From positions 496,001 to 560,000 of the forward strand of contig NW_024881677.1 in the NCBI RefSeq assembly GCF_019059575.1: a DNA stretch of 64,000 nt, written 5' to 3'. The DNA comes from Amphibalanus amphitrite. Its lineage: Eukaryota; Arthropoda; Thecostraca; Balanomorpha; Balanidae. How positions within the stretch are numbered: position 1 is the first letter of the stretch; each line of letters begins with the position of its first letter. This document shows, piece by piece, positions 1-11,003 of the stretch. The notes under the pieces are model-generated. The model was not told the origin of the DNA. It saw nothing but the letters and a program-made list of their open reading frames with translations, and did not search any database. Made by a program: the position numbers and the translations under genes.

Positions 1-286
1 TAATAAATACATAAGCGCTAGGGTGGTCCTTATTTTCGAAAATCGTATTTGGATATCTTGCGCCCCTTCAATCGGTGCCGTTTAACGAAAAAACATGTCT
101 GTCAAAATTTCAGATCCCTACTTCATTATTTACTGGTAGCTCAACACTCGTTCGTTCGTCCATGTTGGCTCAATGTCCGTTTCGTCGATCAATGTTCGTT
201 CCCTCTTCCTCAGGTGTAACGATTGTCACGCAAACTTCTGGGTAAATGGTGTCCCCCAGTGATGAACCCCTTGGCTCCAAGTTCCC

Positions 287-443
287 AGTAGCGGCGGAAC
301 ACCTTCAATTAGGGGGGGGGGGGCACTGCCGACTTTTGGTCCCATTCTTTCTCTGCAACGCCCATAGCGCTTATGTTAAAATGATAAAATTAAAGGGGGT
401 ACGGTGCTCCGGTGAACCCCCCCCCTCCCCCCACCGCCTATGC
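287..443 (+). repeat. Short interspersed repeat with GCGGCGGAAC ends, copy 1
   Basis: This segment matches 22687-22835 in reverse orientation over its whole length: it starts AGTAGCGGCGGAACACC, has a G-run, then the shared words ACTTTTGGTCCCATTC and GCGCCCATAG, and ends CCGCCTATGC. The ends are imperfectly inverted. It lies inside the hAT-type element at 19-1927, so it inserted after, or was captured by, that element. No coding content. Confidence 0.7.
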
Positions 444-1613
444 AATCTCCCATCCCGCGGCCAATCTCTCGCCTACTTCCTCCACCGCCACCACATCCTC
501 TAGGAAACGGTCCGGGAAGCGGCCAACCGGACGTTAGAGAAAGTAGAGGAGTTCTGGGCCAGGGCTAGGATTCCCACTCAGCACAAGGGGTGAGCGTTCA
601 AAATAGCGCCTTCCTTCTCGCCCAACGTGAGCCAGAGAGACGGGATAGAATGACAGAGGCAGGCATGGCGCTCCATTCCCAAGAAAAGAGGAAGAGGAGG
701 AGGGATGACGCCGAAGAGAGGAGGAGGAGCAAGGCGTCGGAGTAGGCGCGGGCGGCAGCCGACCAAGTGGAGCTGGAAAGCATAACCTCGAGTAGCTCCG
801 AATCGTCACCACTTCGCGGAGCCGTGAGACCTGGCCCCAGCATGGGTACAGGCACTCTGTCATCCCGAAAGCGTGGTCGAACCACGGTCATCACGCCGCA
901 ACTTTCCGCTTACGTCTAACGTCTGACGTGTGTGTGTGTGTGGGTGGGGAGGGGGGTCGGTTGGACCCCTCTGCCGTTTGGCTCCAGATCGCGCTAGAGC
1001 TTTGCGCAAAAAAAAAACGAGCGTGTTGCCCGTGACGAGCGGAAGCCGATGATATCCAATTTAAGGTCCTAGGTCATTGGTTGACCTTCCCGGTCAGGTC
1101 AATGACCCAATGGTCAGGAAAATCGGGACCTACAAGAGCTTCGTACAGCGAAGCTATCATGTTTTTTTGGGGTGCTGATCACGAATTTCATGCTAGTTTT
1201 GATCACATATGATGTCTTCATGCATTTAGACCAGGTCGGGTCAGGTCAGGTCAGGTCAACCATTACGCGTCCTGCCGGCTACCCATAGTAGGTCTCAACT
1301 ACCACTGATCGCGTCGTAACACGTTACAAAGGCACTAAAACTACTTCGTAAATGTTCAAATGGATGCTAAATTCGAAATCAGTCCGAAAAACTGCCCTAG
1401 AAACATGTATAACTCGGAAAAGTGACACGAGGTCATCATAGGTCAATGACCTGACCTGACGTTCAGGTGACCTTGACACCCACCGTAATGCATGGGACGA
1501 ACATCATTTCACATGTTTGGACGTTTATAATCGCAAAAAGACTAGAAACGCGCGGATAATGAGAGCTGACATACGCTGAATCGCGACTCCGGCCAAACAT
1601 GGTCTCGAAAGAT

Positions 1614-1633
1614 AGGTCACAGGTCAAAGGTCA
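1614..1633 (+). promoter_or_regulatory. Triple DR1 array of AGGTCA half-sites
   Basis: The sequence AGGTCACAGGTCAAAGGTCA has three consecutive consensus nuclear-receptor half-sites, each separated by one base, giving two overlapping perfect DR1 sites. DR1 sites bind HNF4, RXR/USP and COUP-TF type receptors. It lies inside a transposable element with no gene adjacent, so function is not shown; only the match is certain. Confidence 0.45.
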
Positions 1634-1935
1634 TTTGGGTCAGGGTCATGAAATTTTCAGAGTAAGTATAAAATTAATCAACTCGAGGGCACTGAAAGTT
1701 TCGTCGTGATCGGCCGCTTTTCCGTGAGTTATTCGCGAAAACCCATGGGGGTCCATCCGACCCCCTACACATACGAGGGTTAATATGCATTGAGCCACCA
1801 AAAAGCATCCGCCGATTTCGCTCTTTTTGCTCTTTTTCCACGTTTCTAGACAAATGGCATCATTTCAGGGGGCGCAAACGCGAAAAAATACAAATTAAAA
1901 TTTTGTATGGAAATAAGGACCACCCTAATAAGCGC

Positions 1936-3649
1936 GTTATGGTATTCATCTAACTACACCTTATGCAAAAATTGAACGCGGGCTGAAAGATACCTGAGCT
2001 CTGCCAAGCGTGTGTCGAGCGGCCTGTGACTTATGGTACATACCTACTGCGGAACTATGGTGACATTACATTATTTGATTTGAACGGATACGCATTTGAT
2101 TTGAACGGTAACTTAACGTTAACCTCAGTATAAAATATAGCGCTTGCATCTAAATGAAATCATTAGATCGCCTATAACGAATCATCGTGGCGGCTGCACG
2201 GACGATGAGGACGCACGAAGGGTCGTCTGCCTCAGTCGGCAGTGTGCGGCCGCTATTAGTGGCACTGGCCACTGAGGCGCCCAGCCTCAATAGCCTCTCA
2301 CGATGTGCTGACGGGGCGGGCCGATATGGTGCCAGCGCCAAATCCGGCACCGATGACGTCACCGGCCACAGGTCAATAGTCGAACCATACGCCGCCGGGC
2401 CGCCGGGGCTCAGATTACTACTGCGTGGCATTGGATTAAAATACAGGCGCTAACAAAGGAAAAACACACGAACAATATAGCTGGTGAATGGTGATACAAT
2501 TTCAGATCCGGATATATAGAGTATCAAAATTACAGTTCAACTTTCGAAACAAGTCAGGCCAGCCTGTCAATGAAAGAAGCAAATGCATTTCTCGTATATT
2601 TTCATGTTAAGCTATTTTGGTGACTTCCATGATACCGTTATTTTTCCATATATCGATACATTTTATTTGTACGGACACAATAACATTTGATGGGTACCTA
2701 CCCGTATCGTCAAACCACAACGACCTCGCTAATTTTCGATTAAATGCTCTAACACAGGGTCTGTCCTCATAGATGTTCATCCCCCTTTAAACTCTGCTGT
2801 ATCATTATCCTCCATAGCCAATCATAGCAATGACGCGGAGCTATTCTTGAACCCTGCCCGGACCTATGTTCTTGCCTACCGTAATGCGTCATTGCTGGAT
2901 CAAGTTCACTATTTGGCCGACCGAATCGCGGAACTGGTAGCGCAAAAAAACCCTCACGCGAGCGCCCACCGAATGAACGTAGCGCAGTGTTGTGTCGGCC
3001 GACCGTCGACATTTATACCGCGGCTCTGCAGCGCTGGCACTGCACGACCCCGCTCAGCGACCGCAGTGCGCTCTCGGACTGGTCATTATTGGGAACATAA
3101 CGCGGTCATTACGACTCAGTCGGCCACCATCGGCGACCGAGAGGCGGCGGTCGGCGGGCTCTCAGACCACGGACCGCCGGAAACGGTGCGGGGGCGGCCT
3201 GACGGGGCCGACCGGGGACACTGCCGGGTCGCACTGCCGGCGCCGCGACAGGCTGACACCATCCCCGGGCAGACTGTCACCCGTGACAGGCGAGACAGCA
3301 GCGGCGACCCAGACGGGTTAACCCGCCCCGCCGCGACCCAAACCGGTAAACAACGCCCACGCTCAGCCGTCAGATATCATTAGGGCGTCTCAATTAGACG
3401 TGAAGTGATTGATCAATCGCCATTGCGGCGTCAAAACGATTTAAGGTAATAAATGACCACACGATATCAGTCTGCAGGATATTGCCTATTGTTGACAGTC
3501 CCGTTTCATAAGTCATCCTGCTGTCTTTCTGGAAGAAACACAAGCACAGTTTCAAACACAATTTTACGAGGTTGTCAGGACAACATCGTAGACGCCTGAA
3601 ATCTGTAGGAGTTTGTGACGCCGGTACCCCTAGCCCCATCTGTCTCATC
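1936..3649. other. Intergenic; no gene recognised
   Basis: Unique-looking, moderately AT-rich sequence with a GC-rich patch at about 2990-3360. Short open frames overlap on both strands in the GC-rich patches and none resembles a known protein. Confidence 0.5.
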
Positions 3650-4835
3650 TTAACCCGCGCCGGGCCGGGGGGGGGGGTGTTTGAACACCCCCCCTTGTGG
3701 TTTTTCGCAGATATCTCAAAAACGGCGGCGCTCCGCGCCGCCGTTTTTGGCACACCTGTTCGTGCATCTTTTCCGCACATGTTGTGAAAATTTCAGACCC
3801 AGGTCACCTTAGGTCAGGTCACCAGATCACGCCAAGTGACCTCACCTCAGAAAAAATAAGAATGCTCGTCATAGCTACACCGACTGAACGATTGCCTTGA
3901 AACTTTCAGCGATTGATTAGAGCAACACTATCTATAAAATGTATATCTCGGAATTTTGATATCGGTGACCTAAGGTCAGGTCAATTTTGCGGCCTCTCCA
4001 TTATAAGTCAATGGGAGAAAATTGAAAAGCGTCTGTTTTGCACGAACGCTATTCTAGACACTCTCCAACATCGAGATGTAGGTAAAATAGACACACTGAA
4101 CCAGAAAATGGCAACTGTAACCCCTCGTTATGTCCCCGAGGTCATCTCAGGTCACGAATAGAATCTAACAGTTTTTCGATGATAACTTCTGATAGAGGCG
4201 TGCTAGAGCGCTGAAAACGCCTTAGATGTGTTTGGCTCGACGTTGCGGATCGACTGATATGCAACATGACCTTTTCCGGTCAGGTCATGACCTTGACCTG
4301 AGGTCAAATTTTCAAGTTGACCTTTCAAGGTCAAATTATAGTTCAATCGACGCGTCTCGACGAGAGGAACACGATGCTGGCAAAAGTAATGTCATAGCTC
4401 TTTTGAGTCAAAAGTTATTGCCGAAAAAACGTTTTTCGTAAAAACGGCTATTTTTGGAGTTTTTGCCCTCTGGAGGCTAAACCGTTGACCTGAGGTGAAA
4501 TCTGAGAACATTACTCAGAAAGGTCTGTAAAAGGGCTATCAAATGCGCTTTTCCGCGGCGCTGTAGCTCTATCGGTTCCCGAGATAGCCGTTGGCAGTTT
4601 CCAAAATGTTGAAATAGTCAACATTTTACCTTTGATGACCTCTGGTGACCTGACCTTTGACCTGACCCAAAAAATGACCGAAGTGTTTTCGTCCTTATTT
4701 TTGACGTTCTTTCGATTACCGCTTACCGCGTGTCGCTACGTGGCCCAGGAGCCGAGTTAGAAGGGGGGGGGGGTGTTCAGACACCCCCCCGCGGCCCGGC
4801 GCGGAATCTCAGAGCACCGGCCCGGCGCGGGTTAA
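3650..4835. mobile_element. TTAA-flanked non-autonomous element (piggyBac-like), copy A
   Basis: It is bounded by TTAA at both ends with inverted termini TTAACCCGCGCCGGG and CCCGGCGCGGGTTAA. TTAA targets with CCC termini are characteristic of piggyBac-type transposons. Just inside each end is a G-run/C-run hairpin (about 3667-3693, inner stem GTGTT/AACAC; and 4763-4790, inner stem GTGT/ACAC). The interior carries repeated AGGTCA/TGACCT words, including a DR1 at 4651-4663. No transposase frame. The right end matches the left end of the copy at 44735-45928, so the two are the same family in opposite orientations. Confidence 0.78.
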
Positions 4836-6462
4836 CCGTCTGTCACAGCAGTACCCCAGCCTCATCGACCCATCTTAGACAGTCTGTCGCGCCGGTAGTC
4901 CAATCCGCGCGTCACTGACACTGATACCGCTGATCGAGTCAAACAGGGGGCTAAACATAGCACCGCGCAGAGCGTGCCAGGGATGCAGAGCGGACGGATT
5001 TGATGCGAGCGGCGGATGGGACAATATGGTGCCGTGTTTACCCAGTAAAAGCGCCGTAGAAAGGCGAGATGAGCGATATCATTATCCTCAGAAAATATCA
5101 GCGTTTGGATTCAGAGCCTAATTAGAGAAAGTAAAAGCAACATGCAGAGCCCCCCGTGGATAAAAGAGGCAGCAGAAACATACTTCCGGTAGCTAATGAG
5201 CACCATCAAAGCTACCCACGGGTGGACGAGCGAGGAAAGCTACTTTCGTCTCCCTTAGCCGTTCTTAGAAGGCGTGATCATGGCATGATCTGGCCCTTGC
5301 CTGTCCCCACGGGCTGATGGCATGTCTCGCCCGCGTGGACGGGGCATGACAGACTCTCGACAACTCCGGCCCCGGGCGGCGCTTGAAACGCGTCATCCCG
5401 CCGGCAAGCGTCCGCCCAACTCTGTCCACCGTAAATAACTGCCACCACGCACCGGCGGCCGCCGCTTCTGGGAGCGCGCCGCGCGCCGTCAGACAAGTTC
5501 GCCGACTCCAGCCGGCGTGGGCTCGGAATGGACTCGGTCACGCGGGGAGTTGGCGTCTCGCTCGGCGGATCCGAGGGCGTACAGAGTCGTGTCGGGGGAC
5601 AAGTTGGCGGTTCTGGCGTCAGTGAACACCGCCGCGTTGGCAAACTCGGTCGGCCGAGCGGCGTCCTAGAAGCGGTGCGCCGCCAGGTGGGACACAATTT
5701 GTCTTCGTGTCACACGATCCAGACGTCGCGGAAAACCCGGAATTACATTGCTCTCAGACGTTGGAGCAGACCATTCCGTTGACTGAAAATGAATAGAGAG
5801 AAGCTCGACGGAGGGATAGTCGTTACAGTTCTCGGTCGTTTATTTACACGAGCATCAAAGAACAAGGGCAGACAGAACACTCGTTGATTATAAACACGAT
5901 GCAATAGCCACCACACAAATGGTTTGTACAATGAACGTCTGGAACGAGACACAGGTATTCCACGCGGAAGATAGTCCGACCCTCGTCCCACCCACACTGC
6001 TGCGGGCGGCAAATCGACGCGCCCAAACACCGCTATCAGCGGACGCTCGTGCCGGGGCTGGCTGACGTCACAGGTCGGCCGCAGAGCCCAGGATCCGTGG
6101 CGCCGAGCAGGGGGAGGTAATCCAGCCAGTGCATTACAACGCCCACCGAACGCCCGCCAGAACAACAGATGGGAGCTCAGACGGCGGCCAAATTATGCCG
6201 AGAAGCTTCGCCATTATTCATGAAAGATCAAAATTCACGAATGCAGCACAGAATGTGAAATAATTTCCGTGTTTGAAAGATAAGCCATCATGAGAAACAT
6301 TGTTTGTTTATACACTTAATAAGTCATAAAGGAATAAATTTTATCGAATGTAGGTAAGTACCACAATTATGAGACGTAGCCTTCCGTAAACACGCCCGAG
6401 CCCTTGGCATCTTTCACAGTCTAAGCACACGATTCACCAGTCTTCCGCGCTGTTGACGCAGA
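4836..6462. other. Intergenic, 3' of FAM50; no gene recognised
   Basis: There are GC-rich patches at about 5280-5720 and 5990-6170 with overlapping open frames on both strands and no recognisable protein. The FAM50 transcript (minus strand) must end here. No canonical AATAAA close to its stop is evident; a minus-strand AATAAA lies near 5839. Confidence 0.4.
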
Positions 6463-6693
6463 TCACTTGCCTTTGCTCTTCTTGCGATCATGGATGCTGT
6501 ACTTATCGTACGTTTTGGTGGGGTCGAACGGCTCCCATCGACTCGCCGGGAAGATGTGCTTGTTACGCTCGTACCAGGAGCGCATCAGCACTTTTCCTGC
6601 GTGGGATTCGTCTTTTTCCACCCGCGAATCGGCCAGCATTCGGATGTCGTCGTGGACGTCAAAGTTGAACAGCGGCCCCGACTTGCCGCGAGC
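6463..6693 (-). CDS. FAM50: FAM50 (XAP5) exon 5, C-terminus
   Basis: This terminal coding exon encodes residues 305-380 and stops with TGA at 6463-6465. The acceptor is the AG at 6694-6695 (minus strand), phase 0. It starts [16 protein letters not shown] and includes [18 protein letters not shown] and [14 protein letters not shown], which closely match the highly conserved C-terminus of the FAM50A/B (XAP5) family. The tail is lysine-rich (DRKKSKGK). Identification is by recognised family motifs. Confidence 0.95.
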   Translation of the reverse strand, partial: ARGKSGPLFNFDVHDDIRMLADSRVEKDESHAGKVLMRSWYERNKHIFPASRWEPFDPTKTYDKYSIHDRKKSKGK

Positions 6694-7405
6694 CTGAGGA
6701 GACCAAAAGAGAATGTGAGAGCGGAATTAACGGTCCAGACATGGTGGGTTATTGTATTTGTGTTCAATTAGTGAAGCCTTTATACCTGACAACCACAAAA
6801 GGGCAGGGCGGCGGCATGGATTATTTTCCAACAAAGCAAATAAATCATCATCAGCGATAGGCTTGTAACGGTACCCTCAGCAATAAGATAGCAGCCGTGC
6901 AAGTTTTCCCTCTGGTGGCTGTTTGCCTAACTAGTGTTCTCTGCAATGTGCAATCACGGCGCCACCTGTTGCACTAACTACCGCTGCAAAAGGTGGCTCA
7001 CAGAACCCGGTGACAAAATGGCTCAATGTGTAATCAAAATCACTGCCCCAACTAGAATCGTAGAGTGAAATCTTGCAAGCGCAGCGTTCCCAAGACGTTC
7101 CATTATCAAATTAGTAAGCCTAATGCCTGGAAGTATTGACGGCTGTTTAAGCCCGGAAATAAGGAAGAATAAAAATGAAAAACATATGTCTTGAACTTTG
7201 GAAAATACGGAAGAAGAGATCAACTGCGCACGATATAACCCAGTAATAAATTTAGCGTGCTGTTCCATAAACCTCTAAACAGCAATAAGCAACTTAATCA
7301 AATTATCAGAAACAAAATGACGGGAATAATCAAATTATCAGAAACAAAATGACGGGAATCACCAACAAAGAAAAAGCGACGATCGACGAGAGGCCGGAGG
7401 TTAAG

Positions 7406-7520
7406 GGCCAGCGGTCGGGGGTCAGCGGTCGAGGGACAGCGGTCGAGGGTGAGCGGTCGAGGGTCGAAGAGCGAAGAGAGCACCGAGCTTCGACAGTGGT
7501 GGAGGGTCAGCGGTCGAGGG
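7406..7520. repeat. Degenerate minisatellite, GCGGTCGAGGGT words
   Basis: Variants of about 14 bases (GGTCAGCGGTCGAGGG) recur several times in FAM50 intron 4. A similar wording (GGTCAGCGGTCAGAC) recurs at 17690-17960 next to exon 2. Confidence 0.6.
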
Positions 7521-7526
7521 TCTCAC

Positions 7527-7681
7527 CTTGGTCACGATAAAGTCGTAGAAGGTGTAGTGGTGCGGGATGATGAGGTCCTCCTTGACGTACATCAGCTGGT
7601 CGCCGGACACAGCTCGCAGCTCCGTAAACTCCTTACGCAGCATCTCCAGACATCGCGACAGGAACTGGTAGATGGAGTTAC
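7527..7681 (-). CDS. FAM50: FAM50 (XAP5) exon 4
   Basis: 155 nt, encoding residue 253 (split) to residue 304. The acceptor is the AG at 7682-7683 and the donor GTGAGA lies at 7521-7526 on the minus strand. It encodes [33 protein letters not shown] and TFYDFIVTK, which are core XAP5-domain motifs. It enters in phase 1 and leaves in phase 0, so it joins exons 3 and 5 without a frame break. Confidence 0.95.
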
Positions 7682-7763
7682 CTGCGAATAAAACAGCGAT
7701 ATCACACATTGACCATGGGCTATCAAACAAATATAGCTCGTATGTATGCACGGCCATGCACAC

Positions 7764-9453
7764 AAACGTTGTTCACTGATCATTTGTGACACATAGGCGC
7801 GACAGGCTATAACAGTAAAACGATAAAATTATGTCTCAGTGATGATTAACAACCCCATTTGCGGCGGCGATGCCGGCTGATAGATTCCTCCCCATTCTCA
7901 TCCACTAGATTCGTCAACCGATTGGTGGTCAGGGTCACCTATCAGCCAAACAAGCTATAAAAGGTCCACGTCCGTACCGCTATGGCCATCAGCCACACCG
8001 GCAGCGACCTATACCATCAGCTGCACCGGTGAGGGAGACCGCTAAGGTAACATTCCACCATTCCTCCATTCTGCCAGTAGTGGCAGCGGGCCGCTCACAG
8101 CAGCAGCGGGTGGTTCACAGCGGCCGCGCCCGGTCCGAGCGGCCAATTAGCGGAGTTTGAATCCCCCACACCCCCTTCTAACCCGTCAGGTGGGTCTGCA
8201 GACGCACCGCCCTGCTGGGAGCGGACACTGAGGCACCAGTGGGAGCGCCAATCACATTGAACACTCAGGGGGGGATTAGCACACGCACGTAACACTTCTG
8301 CGAATTGTAACAAAGCCCTCTAAGTGACCTCGATCATTTGCAAGCGACGCGCGGAACTCGCCGGCTATTTTCGGCTACAGAGTAATGAGACGAACATTCC
8401 GTCATTGAGTTTTATCATGATGGCAGGCCGGGGAGAGAACGTCCCGACGGCGGCCAAGGTCACTGCCGGCTCCTCGCTTCGGTCACTGGGTCGGTGGTAG
8501 CCTTTCCGGGGCCGGGGAGAGCAGCTGGGTCGTATCACACCGCGGCACCCTGTCCACGGCGGACAGACGTGTCCCTGTTTCTCCGAACATCTGATATGCC
8601 TGAATGTCTCAGCTGAGCTGTCCTTCGAGCTAGCATCGCGGAAGGGGAAGGAGACGGGGACGACACTTATCAACTGAGAGTCCGCGGCGCGTGGCCCGGC
8701 AGGTGTCGGTTCGTCTGTTCGTACACCGCACGTCGCACGGTTTTCACAGGAGCGGCGCCGCCGTCTGCTCCAGAGACCGGATTGTCAGAGGTCGGTGACT
8801 CCGAACGAAGCAGGTTGTTCACACTATCCGCTCCGGACTCCCGGCGTCCGGACTCGTTAAGCCGCTCGACTCTGGGCGGTCCGCTCAGTCTTCTCAATTT
8901 CCCCATTTCCTAGGTGGCTGGTTGTGGACGGTCTTTAGAAAGGGATCAGCGATTCTGCGAGGCGTTGCCATAAATGGAGAAAGTGGGTTTGAAACTACTT
9001 CCACAGTAGGTGAGGACAGGCCGGAGCTGAGTGAACTGGCTGTGGGAACAACATGGAACAGGTAACACTAAAAACGCTCCTCTCAGTCCGACGAACCCAG
9101 TGAACTCAATGAGAAAGTCTGTGTTCTTAGTTTACCGAGTGCTGACAGGGGAGGCGGAAAGGCCCACCTCCGTTTCCAGGAAGAGGCCTCAAATGAAGAG
9201 ACGTACAGATGACTCTAGCCCTGGCATCCCCTGTTCACCGCAATGCCGCAAACACCGCGTGGTCGCTAAAGAAAAGTAAGCTGCAAAGGCAGATATGTTT
9301 GTATAATATTGTGTCTATGCCTACAAATTTTAGTGCAGTTATCCGATTCGACACAAATACTGAATATTGCACAGAGAAAAGCAAAATTGATTAGGAATAT
9401 GTATATTCATGCTTTAATCATGCAATGCGCTCAAGCCTCAAACGTAAAGTAGG
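7764..9453. other. FAM50 intron 3, 3' part; nothing recognised
   Basis: It includes a GC-rich patch at about 8410-8910 with small open frames on the minus strand (e.g. 78 codons ending at 8670). These resemble no family I know, and no splice context links them to a gene. Confidence 0.4.
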
Positions 9454-9455
9454 TA

Positions 9456-9682
9456 CCGTAAAGGCTATTTGAGACAGTGAGGGTATTTGAGACAGTATTT
9501 AAAGTCGCTATAAAATGAAGATCGTTTGATTTTTTGTGATATTTTTGCTCAGGGAGATGTGGAATCGAGCAGTAAATCGCCTGTGCAAAAATTAAGCATA
9601 AATTTCAAACGGTTTTTATTTTATAACAATTTTAAATACTGTCTCAAATAGCCTCACTGTCTCAAATAGCCCCACATTACGG
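9456..9682. mobile_element. Hairpin MITE with TA target (Tc1/mariner-like)
   Basis: The two ends are long, nearly identical inverted arms of about 50 bp (CCGTAA..., with the words GGCTATTTGAGACAGTGAGG and TATTTGAGACAGTATTTAAA), flanked by TA on each side (9454-9455 and 9683-9684). Each arm holds two direct copies of a TATTTGAGACAGT word. It has no coding capacity. The TA duplication suggests a mariner-type mobiliser, by inference. Confidence 0.7.
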
Positions 9683-10129
9683 TAATCAACTTGTACTAAC
9701 ACCTGGAATGGACGCAGAAATTCTGAACATGGACGCACAGGCTTAAAGCTAACAAGTCTCATTTCAGATTCATGCTGTAAATTTCTTAGCCACACGGCCC
9801 TAAATGTCTGAACGCTCATAAATGTCACATGCCAACGAAAGGTACCACTCAATTCCAAGAAAAACGTGATCCCGACGCATCCAATGAGGAAACATTTCAA
9901 TATAGCATAAGCCGCATTACTTAATACTTAACTACTTAACTACTATTACTTAACTAGCTACGAAATAGACCCTTTGCACTTTTGTTTTTTAAGCTGGTCA
10001 AAGTATGAGTGGTGATGAAATGCTTTTTAGTTTAGATGAGCGGGTGAAGCCTTTAGATTAGGCATATATTGCACCTACATAGCCGAGCTCCTGATGGAAT
10101 GAGAGCAGTGAGCACTTATAGTCGCGATG

Positions 10130-10229
10130 AATATATGGGAGGTAGGGTAAATATTTCGAGTTTCATTTTCACGCTAAAACCTTCTTATCCGTCGGTATAC
10201 AGAATACCAAGTAAATCAATCAAATACCA
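10130..10229 (+). repeat. Tandem duplication, first copy, left part
   Basis: This segment starts AATATATGGGAGGTAGGG, ends AAATACC, and is nearly identical to 10829-10927. Its continuation, displaced by the TTAA MITE, resumes at 10735-10806 and matches 10932-11003. Confidence 0.85.
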
Positions 10230-10734
10230 TTAAAGGGACTATCCCACCCTCTAAAATGTTGTCAAAACCAGTTAAATTGTGCCCGACTTTATAGATTGGA
10301 TGACCATGAACACGGTTCTGGCATTTATTTTTCATTAAACATCTTAGGCTTCCCATATTCCAAACACAAACTTTCAAATATGTGACATCACAGCCCAAAA
10401 TTACCTCCTTCCCCAGGCCACATTACTGTCATAAAACTGATTCTTTTTACTCTGTAGGCACCACAACAAAGTTCAGACCAAGTTTTAAGCGATTTTTCAA
10501 CGAACAAACCCATTTAAATCAGGATGACTAAACGAGGTGACGTCACACTAACGGTCGCTCCATGTTGAAGATAGGGCCTTGCACAAGGCCCATTTTCAAA
10601 TGAAGGGAACGAATTTCTTCAACACCAAGAGGCCGCGGGGGTTGCAACCTAGATAGATAGTAGTTTCTGAACCTCGCCGCAAACTTGGCTATCTCAACTC
10701 AAACCCCATGTTAAAGGTGGGATAGTCCCTTTAA
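10230..10734. mobile_element. 505-bp TTAA MITE, copy 1
   Basis: It is bounded by TTAA (10230-10233 and 10731-10734), with inverted termini AGGGACTATCCCACC and GGTGGGATAGTCCCT. A second copy with the same ends and high identity lies at 18409-18913 in the same orientation. The empty target site survives in the neighbouring tandem duplicate (about 10926-10933). There is no coding capacity. piggyBac-type mobilisation is inferred from TTAA. Confidence 0.85.
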
Positions 10735-10828
10735 ACATGTAGGTACAATAAACATGCAACAATCTTGCAAGACCAGCTTTTTCACAGTTTAGACAACTTA
10801 TTTTATGGGAGGTACATTTTATGGGAGG

Positions 10829-11003
10829 AATATATGGGAGGTAGGGTAAATATTTCGAGTTTCAATTTCACGCTAAAACCTTCTTATCCGTCGGTATACA
10901 GAATACCAAGTAAATCAATCAAATACCTTTAAACATGTAGGTACAATAAACATGCAACAATCTTGCAAGACCAGCTTTTTCACAGTTAAGACAACTTATT
11001 TTA
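10829..11003 (+). repeat. Tandem duplication, second copy with empty MITE site
   Basis: This intact copy of the duplicated segment runs through ...AAATACCTTTAAACATG... without interruption, whereas the first copy has the 505-bp MITE at the TTAA. The two copies are otherwise almost identical. Confidence 0.85.

Larger units (their letters stand above)
19..1927. mobile_element. hAT-type non-autonomous DNA transposon, 1.9 kb
   Basis: The ends are inverted repeats beginning TAGGGTGGTCCTTATTT (left) and reading AAATAAGGACCACCCTA at the right. The 8-bp sequence ataagcgc lies immediately outside both ends (11-18 and 1928-1935), a perfect target-site duplication. An 8-bp duplication with a TAGGGTG terminus is typical of the hAT superfamily. 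No transposase reading frame is visible, so the element would depend on a transposase supplied elsewhere. The interior contains a smaller nested repeat (287-443), a short TG run near 926-941 and many AGGTCA/TGACCT words. Superfamily assignment is inferred from termini and duplication length. Confidence 0.82.

Noticed and set aside
2036-2060. CTACTGCGGAACTATGGTGAC, resembling the terminus of the 12119-14822 element
   Set aside because: Only about 20 bases match and no partner terminus was found nearby; it could be a relic, but unsupported.
5278-5697. 139-codon minus-strand frame in a GC-rich patch
   Set aside because: It overlaps other long frames on both strands, as expected in GC-rich DNA, with no family motif and no splice context.
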